From contig JAITGF010000014.1 in NCBI GenBank assembly GCA_031280795.1, forward strand, positions 1 to 64,000: 64,000 nucleotides of DNA, read 5' to 3'. How positions within the stretch are numbered: the stretch's first letter is position 1; every line of letters begins with the position of its first letter. The position numbers were made by a program, and so were the translations under genes. Positions 58,815 through 64,000 of the stretch are shown piece by piece. Below the pieces are notes generated by a model. The model saw only the letters and a list, made by a program, of their open reading frames with translations. It had not been told where the DNA came from and searched no databases. Source of the DNA: Candidatus Ancillula prorhinotermitis. GTDB lineage: Bacteria > Actinomycetota > Actinomycetes > Actinomycetales > Bifidobacteriaceae.

Positions 58815-60239
58815 TTAACAATCGTAGTACAATTCAAACTCGTGTGGATGGGGCCTAGTCTGGAACTCTGCCGCCTCGGCGCGCTTGTAATCAAGCCAAG
58901 TCGTAATCAAATCTTCAGTGAATACGCCACCGCGGATCAAGAACTCATAATCAGCCTCAAGCTCATCTAGTGAATCTTCAAGAGTTACCGGCACATGCTT
59001 GATCGCCTTTTGCTCCTCTGGGTTTAGCTCGTAGATGTTTTTATCAACTGGCGCCGGGGGCTCAATCTTGTTCTGAATACCATCAAGACCAGCCATTAAC
59101 TGAGCAGCAAAGGCAAGGTATGGGTTCGAGCTCGGATCTGGCACACGGAATTCGATACGCTTTGCTTTAGGGTTATCTCCTGTGATCGGAATGCGGATTG
59201 CCGCCGAACGGTTACGAGCTGAGTACACAAGGTTTACAGGTGCCTCAAAACCTGGCACGAGGCGGTGGTAAGAGTTGGTGGTCGGGTTGGTGAATGCCAA
59301 AACAGCTCCTGCGTGCTTAATCAGCCCGCCGATATACCAACGTGCAATATCTGAGAGACCGCCGTAATTGTCGCCATTATAGAAGAGTGGCTCACCGTCT
59401 TTCCAGAGCGATTGGTGGCAATGCATACCGGAACCATTATCACCAGAAATTGGTTTTGGCATGAAGGTGACAGTGCGACCATTTTCCCATGCGACATTTT
59501 TAACCACATATTTGAACTTCAAAACATCGTCAGCTGCGAACTTCAAAGTGTTAAAGCGGTAGTTAATCTCTTGCTGCCCAGCTGTGCCCACTTCATGATG
59601 AGCACGCTCAATCTGCAAGCCAGTATCTGCTAAAGTCGCTACGATGTCATCGCGCAAATCAGCAAAGTGGTCAACTGGCGAAACTGGGAAGTATCCACCT
59701 TTGAAGCGTGGCTTATGCCCAAGGTTGCCACCTGGTTCTTTAACGCCTGTGTTCCATGCTGCTTCTTCAGAATCAATAGAGTAGAATGATTTTGCTGCTG
59801 AAGTCTCATAACGCACATCATCGAAAACGTAAAACTCAGCTTCAGGCGCGAAGAATGCTGTGTCAGCGATACCAGTTTCTTTCAAGTAGCGTTGTGCACG
59901 ATTTGCTACCTGACGTGGGTCGCGAGAATAAGGCTCATCTGTGAAAGGGTCTACAACATTCATGATAACCACTAGAGTAGCATGCTCACGGAATGGATCA
60001 ATATATGCCGACTCTGGGCATGGGAGAAGTTTCATATCGGACTCGTTAATGGTCTGGAACCCCCGAATTGAGGAGCCATCGAATGCGAAACCGTCATCAT
60101 AATTATCTAAAAATTCACTAGCCGGAACGTTGAAGTGTTGCTGGATTCCTGGTAAATCAGTGAAGCGGATATCCACAAACTCGACAGCATTTTCCTCGAT
60201 AAACTTTGCCAATTCGTCTTTAGTATGTAAACGAGCCAT
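58815..60239 (-). CDS. glnA: glutamine synthetase, type I
   Basis: GlnA makes glutamine from glutamate and ammonia. The 474-residue protein starts [18 protein letters not shown], with the active-site elements [28 protein letters not shown] (in part), [15 protein letters not shown] and [10 protein letters not shown]. The adenylylation loop NIYELNPEE keeps the Tyr, so control by adenylylation is possible. ATG 60237-60239 has AAAGGA seven bases upstream. The stop region carries a GATTGTTAA direct repeat (58802-58823). Confidence 0.96.
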   Translation of the reverse strand: MARLHTKDELAKFIEENAVEFVDIRFTDLPGIQQHFNVPASEFLDNYDDGFAFDGSSIRGFQTINESDMKLLPCPESAYIDPFREHATLVVIMNVVDPFTDEPYSRDPRQVANRAQRYLKETGIADTAFFAPEAEFYVFDDVRYETSAAKSFYSIDSEEAAWNTGVKEPGGNLGHKPRFKGGYFPVSPVDHFADLRDDIVATLADTGLQIERAHHEVGTAGQQEINYRFNTLKFAADDVLKFKYVVKNVAWENGRTVTFMPKPISGDNGSGMHCHQSLWKDGEPLFYNGDNYGGLSDIARWYIGGLIKHAGAVLAFTNPTTNSYHRLVPGFEAPVNLVYSARNRSAAIRIPITGDNPKAKRIEFRVPDPSSNPYLAFAAQLMAGLDGIQNKIEPPAPVDKNIYELNPEEQKAIKHVPVTLEDSLDELEADYEFLIRGGVFTEDLITTWLDYKRAEAAEFQTRPHPHEFELYYDC

Positions 60240-60267
60240 ATAATTGTCCTTTCTTGTACTCATAACT

Positions 60268-60294
60268 ATTATACACCAAATCTTCATTGCGTGC
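60268..60294 (-). promoter_or_regulatory. glnA promoter
   Basis: Minus-strand TATAAT (60268-60273), preceded by GGTG rather than TGN, with GCACGC (60289-60294) 15 bases upstream. A leader of about 22 bases includes AAAGGA. Confidence 0.65.
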
Positions 60295-60322
60295 ACACCA
60301 AATGTTAAGTAATGTTAAGCCC

Positions 60323-60355
60323 GCGCGCAAGTCAAGATTATGGTATAATGATTAT
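60323..60355 (+). promoter_or_regulatory. glgC leaderless promoter
   Basis: TGG-TATAAT (hexamer 60344-60349), six bases, ATG 60356. GCGCGC (60323-60328) lies 15 bases upstream of the hexamer. Divergent from the glnA promoter. Confidence 0.75.
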
Positions 60356-61654
60356 ATGGTAGCAAACAAAAAAGTTCTAGCAATTGTACTAGCAGGTGGC
60401 GAAGGTAAACGCTTAATGCCTTTGACCTCTTTTCGCGCTAAGCCTGCTGTGCCCTTTGGTGGAACGTATCGCTTAATTGACTTCCCGTTAAGCAACGTCG
60501 TGAACTCTGGGTACATGCAAGTAATTGTGCTTACCCAATACAAGTCGCATTCGCTTGACCGCCACATCTCTAAAACCTGGAGGATGTCGCAACTACTCGG
60601 CAATTATGTATCAACTGTACCAGCCCAGCAAAGAGTTGGCAAGGACTGGTATCAAGGTAGCGCCGATGCTATCTATCAATGCTTGAACGTTATTGAGGAC
60701 GAACGCCCCGACATAGTGGTCATCGTTGGTGCTGATAACGTTTACCGTATGGACTTCTCCCAAATGGTTAAGTCCCACATCGAGTCTGGAGCTGAGTTTA
60801 CTGTCGCAGGAATCCGCCAGCCACTTGAAACCGCTAAAGACTTTGGAGTGATCGATACTGACCCGAACCACCCTGGATACATTAAGCAATTCCTTGAAAA
60901 GCCTAGTAATGCTAAAGGTCTACCAGACTCCCCTAATGAAATTCTTGCTTCTATGGGTAACTATGTAGCAAACGTGCCTGCTTTAATCGATGCCTTAGTA
61001 CACGACCATTCGCTTGCCACTTCCGACACTACGCACGACATGGGTGGCGACATTGTGCCATACTTCGTCGAAAAGGGCGAGTGTGGATTTTATGATTTCA
61101 CTTTCAATGACGTCCCTGGATCAACTGATCGTGATCGCAACTATTGGCAAGATGTGGGTACTATTGACGCGTATTATGAGTCAAATATGGACCTCATAGC
61201 ATCGTACCCCGTATTCAATCTTTACAACAGCAAGTGGCCCTTGCATACTGGCTATGTGGGGCTCCCCCCTGCTAAGTTTATCCACGACGGCAAGGCTGAC
61301 TCCATGCGTGTAGGTATGGCGACCGACTCAATCATATCCCCTGGTGTGATAATTTCTGGTGGTCGGGTTGACAATTCGATTCTATCGCCTGGAGTGCGTA
61401 TTAATTCGTATTCAAACACTACTAACTCCATCATTATGGATAACGTTAACGTCGCTCGTCACGCCACTATAAATAACGCCATATTAGACAAGTTCTCCGT
61501 AGTTGAGGAAGGTGTCGAAATCGGTATCGACCTTGAGCATGATAAAGCGATTGGCTTGTCTGTCACAGAAAAGGGTATAGTGACAGTACCTAAGAGCTCG
61601 ATCGTGCGCAAAGATTCTGTAGAGTTTAATTATGGAAAGATTTTCAGTAACTAG
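60356..61654 (+). CDS. glgC: glucose-1-phosphate adenylyltransferase
   Basis: GlgC makes ADP-glucose, the donor for glycogen and for the maltose-1-phosphate route used by GlgE. The 432-residue protein has [20 protein letters not shown] (nucleotide site), the glucose-phosphate site in [12 protein letters not shown], and a C-terminal beta-helix with [14 protein letters not shown]. Start is ATG 60356; a longer frame from 60287 would translate the promoter as LWYN. The following small gene is close and probably co-transcribed. Confidence 0.95.
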   Translation: MVANKKVLAIVLAGGEGKRLMPLTSFRAKPAVPFGGTYRLIDFPLSNVVNSGYMQVIVLTQYKSHSLDRHISKTWRMSQLLGNYVSTVPAQQRVGKDWYQGSADAIYQCLNVIEDERPDIVVIVGADNVYRMDFSQMVKSHIESGAEFTVAGIRQPLETAKDFGVIDTDPNHPGYIKQFLEKPSNAKGLPDSPNEILASMGNYVANVPALIDALVHDHSLATSDTTHDMGGDIVPYFVEKGECGFYDFTFNDVPGSTDRDRNYWQDVGTIDAYYESNMDLIASYPVFNLYNSKWPLHTGYVGLPPAKFIHDGKADSMRVGMATDSIISPGVIISGGRVDNSILSPGVRINSYSNTTNSIIMDNVNVARHATINNAILDKFSVVEEGVEIGIDLEHDKAIGLSVTEKGIVTVPKSSIVRKDSVEFNYGKIFSN

Positions 61655-61662
61655 GAGGTATT

Positions 61663-62076
61663 TTGAAAGAGAAACTGATTGAAAAGCTAAAAGAATTTGG
61701 TCCGATTACAGGCGTACTGCTCGTTTCAGTAGTGGCGATATTCACCATCAATGGCATTACTGGCTTTAACCCTGGTGGAGTCTATGCCCCTGGTGGCGAG
61801 AAAGCAGTCGGAGAAGAAAAGGGTAGCGATAGCGAAAATGCATCAACTGCAACTGATGCTGGAGAGTCCGGGCAGACAATAGATGGTTCGAACATTGTCG
61901 GAACTGATAGTCAAACTGTCACCACCGATGGAGGGGAAGGTCAGATCGGCTTTGATGAGCAGGGGAACCTCACCCCAGGCAGCGACACTGGTAGCTTACC
62001 AGCTATCGGTGACCAGCCAAATTACGGCAACCAAGAAACTTCACCAGATGCTAATCAGAGTAGCCCTCAACCTTAA
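61663..62076 (+). CDS. small membrane-anchored acidic Gly/Ser/Asp-rich protein
   Basis: A 137-residue protein: a short Lys/Glu-rich start, one hydrophobic helix (about residues 14-32), then a long Gly/Asp/Ser/Thr/Gln-rich tail of low complexity, likely extracytoplasmic and disordered. No family recognised. The start is TTG 61663, four bases after AGGAGG. Placed between glgC and a lipid kinase. It may be surface exposed, but there is no sorting motif at the C-terminus. Confidence 0.6.
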   Translation: MKEKLIEKLKEFGPITGVLLVSVVAIFTINGITGFNPGGVYAPGGEKAVGEEKGSDSENASTATDAGESGQTIDGSNIVGTDSQTVTTDGGEGQIGFDEQGNLTPGSDTGSLPAIGDQPNYGNQETSPDANQSSPQP

Positions 62077-62153
62077 TGCGAGTCGCAATTATTCATCCAG
62101 AATATATTAATGACCGCGTAAAGTAGGACATTCTGAGAAGTTCTGATTTTCTG

Positions 62154-63224
62154 GTGTTAGGCATCTTAACGCTTTTGCTAACTGTTGCTGGCGTGATCAT
62201 GTATTGCTGGAAAAAATCCCACCCCAAAGCACCCCCTAACACCCAGCATCAACCTGAGCTTAGTGCTAGTAACACCAAGAAGCGCTTTTGTTTCATCATC
62301 AATCCGTCAAAGCCTGGAGCAAACGATGCGGTCAGGCTTATTGAACATGTCTGCAAACGTGACGGTATTTCTGATTACTCCATCAAGGAAACTACTGTCG
62401 AGCACCCGGGCAACTTGCAGGCCAAGGAGGCGATCGAAGAAGGTTCAGAAGTCATAGTCGCTTGCGGTGGTGACGGCACTGTGCGGTCGGTCGCTTGTCA
62501 AGTAGCCAAATACGCCGACAAAGAGCAGGAGGTGGAAGTGGGGATACTTCCACTTGGCACAGGGAACATTCTAGCGCGTAACCTCAACATCCCTCTAGAC
62601 GACTTGGCAGCCGCCCTTGACATCTGCCTTAGAGCTAGCTCAAGTCCGCTTGATTTGGGCTTCGTAAAATTGCTAGAGCAACCTGATTTTGAACACGTTT
62701 TCACAATCATCGCCGGAGTAGGCTTCGATGCGGATATGATAAACAATACTAGCGATAAGCTCAAGAGCAGAATTTCCTGGTTTGCCTACTTTGCTAGCGG
62801 ACTCAAATCGCTAAGCGCACGTAAGGTTAAAGCAAGAATAATTATCGAGAAAGCTGGTGGTGGCAATTTGGAGGCAAGCACTAAGTTGCGCACGATTATG
62901 GTTGGAAACGTTGGGAAGATTCCGTGGTTCAGCTTAATACCTGATGCAAAATACGATGATGGTATTCTCGACGTGGTTGCAATCGATACTCAAGCAGGCA
63001 TTTTAGGATGGTCACAATTAGCAATTGACGTTATGCTGCAGAAACTCTCCATCAAAAACAATATGCGCTACAAACTCGGGCGCATAGAACATGTTCAGGC
63101 GAGTTGGGTGCAAGTTAAACTAGACCGGCAGCGCGCGATTCAGCTCGACGGTGATATCATCGGCAAGACTAGCGGTATGCAAGTATTTGTGCGCAAAGCC
63201 GCCATCCAAGTACGTAAAGTCTAG
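62154..63224 (+). CDS. diacylglycerol kinase-family lipid kinase (YegS/DagK type)
   Basis: A 356-residue protein with one N-terminal transmembrane helix (about residues 3-18) and a DAGK catalytic domain. Signature elements are FIINPSKPGAND, VACGGDGTVRSVACQV (about residues 102-117) and LPLGTGNILARNL (about 135-147). It probably phosphorylates diacylglycerol or a related lipid; a sphingosine/multiple substrate range is possible. GTG 62154 is used, though the frame is open for eight codons upstream. PgsA elsewhere in the window shares phospholipid metabolism. Confidence 0.85.
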   Translation: MLGILTLLLTVAGVIMYCWKKSHPKAPPNTQHQPELSASNTKKRFCFIINPSKPGANDAVRLIEHVCKRDGISDYSIKETTVEHPGNLQAKEAIEEGSEVIVACGGDGTVRSVACQVAKYADKEQEVEVGILPLGTGNILARNLNIPLDDLAAALDICLRASSSPLDLGFVKLLEQPDFEHVFTIIAGVGFDADMINNTSDKLKSRISWFAYFASGLKSLSARKVKARIIIEKAGGGNLEASTKLRTIMVGNVGKIPWFSLIPDAKYDDGILDVVAIDTQAGILGWSQLAIDVMLQKLSIKNNMRYKLGRIEHVQASWVQVKLDRQRAIQLDGDIIGKTSGMQVFVRKAAIQVRKV

Positions 63225-63281
63225 TCATAGCGGGTTCCGACACGCAATTTGCCCCGCCCTGCACAAAAGTCAAAGATGTGT

Positions 63282-63287
63282 TATAAT
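63282..63287 (+). promoter_or_regulatory. topA -10 element
   Basis: TGT-TATAAT lies seven bases before the TTG start of topA, giving a leader of one base or none. Confidence 0.6.
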
Positions 63288-63294
63288 GTGAACA

Positions 63295-64000
63295 TTGAGT
63301 AAAACATTAGTCATTGTTGAGTCGCCCGCGAAGGCGAAGAAGATTAACGCGTACCTAAAAGGTATGGATACTAAGGCCTACGACGTAAAATCCTCGGTAG
63401 GGCACGTGCGAGACCTTCCTGTGCCATCAAAACTACCCCTAAAGGTTAAGGCGCAAGATGGTGGTGCTTTTAAGAAGTTCTCCGTCAATGTGCAAAATGG
63501 TTTTGAACCATACTACGCATTGATGTACGGTAAATCCAAAGTCGTCTCTGAGCTTAAAGCGGCTTTGAAAGATGCTGATGAGCTCCTATTAGCAACTGAT
63601 GAGGATCGTGAAGGTGAAGCAATTGCTTGGCATCTACTCGAAGTGCTTAAACCAAAAGTTCCAGTAAAGCGGATGGTATTTCACGAAATCACCAAAGAAG
63701 CGATTCAGGAAGCCCTTAACAAGACCAGAGAGATTGACTCTGATTTAGTAGACGCTCAAGAAACAAGGCGTATTTTAGATAGGCTTTACGGGTTCCAGAT
63801 ATCTCCATACCTATGGCGAAAGTTTGGTACCGGGCTTTCGGCAGGGCGCGTCCAGTCAGTGACCACGCGTTTAGTGGTCGACCGCGAAAAGGAGCGCATC
63901 GCCTTTACTAAAGCTTCATATTGGGATATCGTCGGCATATTCAACCACGACTCCGACACAGACCTTAACTTTGATGCTAAAATGACTCATTTTGAGTCCA
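63295..64000 (+). CDS. topA: DNA topoisomerase I, N-terminal part
   Basis: The gene runs off the right edge; 235 codons are visible. The product begins [20 protein letters not shown] after a TTG start, the classical Toprim opening of TopA. The acidic Toprim motif is [18 protein letters not shown] (about residues 98-115). Next are [19 protein letters not shown] and the [17 protein letters not shown] helix. The active-site Tyr region lies beyond the window. TTG at 63295 fits the -10 at 63282-63287; no other start gives this conserved N-terminus. TopA relaxes negative supercoils, opposing gyrase encoded elsewhere in the window. Confidence 0.93.
   Translation, partial: MSKTLVIVESPAKAKKINAYLKGMDTKAYDVKSSVGHVRDLPVPSKLPLKVKAQDGGAFKKFSVNVQNGFEPYYALMYGKSKVVSELKAALKDADELLLATDEDREGEAIAWHLLEVLKPKVPVKRMVFHEITKEAIQEALNKTREIDSDLVDAQETRRILDRLYGFQISPYLWRKFGTGLSAGRVQSVTTRLVVDREKERIAFTKASYWDIVGIFNHDSDTDLNFDAKMTHFES

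Noticed and set aside
60240..60296. GlnA start at 60296
   Set aside because: The conserved protein begins [10 protein letters not shown] at 60239, preceded by AAAGGA; the upstream part covers the promoter.
60287..60355. N-terminal extension of GlgC by 23 residues (and of PurD and the polyprenyl synthase by six)
   Set aside because: The extensions translate the -10 promoter element (WYN) and are absent from the conserved N-termini of the families.

Overview
The window is a compact stretch of bacterial chromosome from what looks like a low-GC member of the Actinobacteria (Actinomycetota). I see about 47 protein genes, no rRNA or tRNA, no CRISPR array, and no gene-free gap over 250 bp. The lineage call rests on gene types: the actinobacterial form of DapD, GlgE (maltosyltransferase), the TreX/TreY/TreZ route to trehalose, a stand-alone 5'-3' exonuclease, TlyA, a long IleS, and a DUF349 gene beside an FKBP gene. 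Base composition by eye is in the low-to-mid 40s percent GC, unusual for that phylum. An anaerobic ribonucleotide reductase activase (NrdG) suggests anaerobic life. A degraded rsgA and tight, overlapping genes suggest a streamlined, possibly host-associated genome. The exact genus cannot be fixed from this window.

Layout. 1-140: start of a leftward gene running off the edge, possibly an IS3-type insertion sequence. 285-3912: dapD, a truncated rsgA, groEL and its terminator. 3913-6825: thiL plus exonuclease, facing metF. 6860-15380: one long rightward operon with MoxR, DUF58, a DUF4381-like protein, two von Willebrand factor A proteins and a TPR-like protein (the MoxR/Bat system), followed directly by glgE and an IspD-family gene. 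15423-16873: queuosine-precursor transporter and a DnaQ-like exonuclease. 16884-27050, leftward: purD-pgsA, then cimA-glgX and a fused treY-treZ. 27054-33865, leftward: a polytopic membrane protein and an oligopeptide ABC transporter. 33870-37640, leftward: MFS transporter, folD, a GNAT acetyltransferase, tlyA. 37681-42170, leftward: polyprenyl diphosphate synthase, a D-Ala-D-Ala carboxypeptidase-like protein, leuB, ilvC. 42172-51460, leftward: ftsK, two small WXG100-like proteins, gyrA, nusB, efp, nrdG, atpB. 51451-54822: ileS leftward. 54829-57733: FKBP, DUF349 and an unknown gene rightward, facing ilvE and glnA. 60323-64000: glgC, a small anchored protein, a lipid kinase and the start of topA, all rightward.

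Pathway logic. GlgC, GlgE, GlgX and TreY-TreZ together make a glycogen/alpha-glucan and trehalose module. CimA, LeuB, IlvC and IlvE cover much of isoleucine/leucine/valine synthesis through citramalate. DapD, the carboxypeptidase and the isoprenoid genes serve the cell envelope.

The most striking signal is in the promoters. At least nine genes begin with ATG exactly six bases after an extended -10 hexamer (TGN-TATAAT, TACAAT or TATACT), which predicts leaderless mRNAs. Many of these promoters, and some with normal leaders, carry a GCGCGC/GCACGC-like block 13-16 bases upstream of the -10, where a -35 box would lie. Several genes (oppB, the MFS gene, perhaps ftsK) lack a conventional start in the place homology demands and have ATA there.
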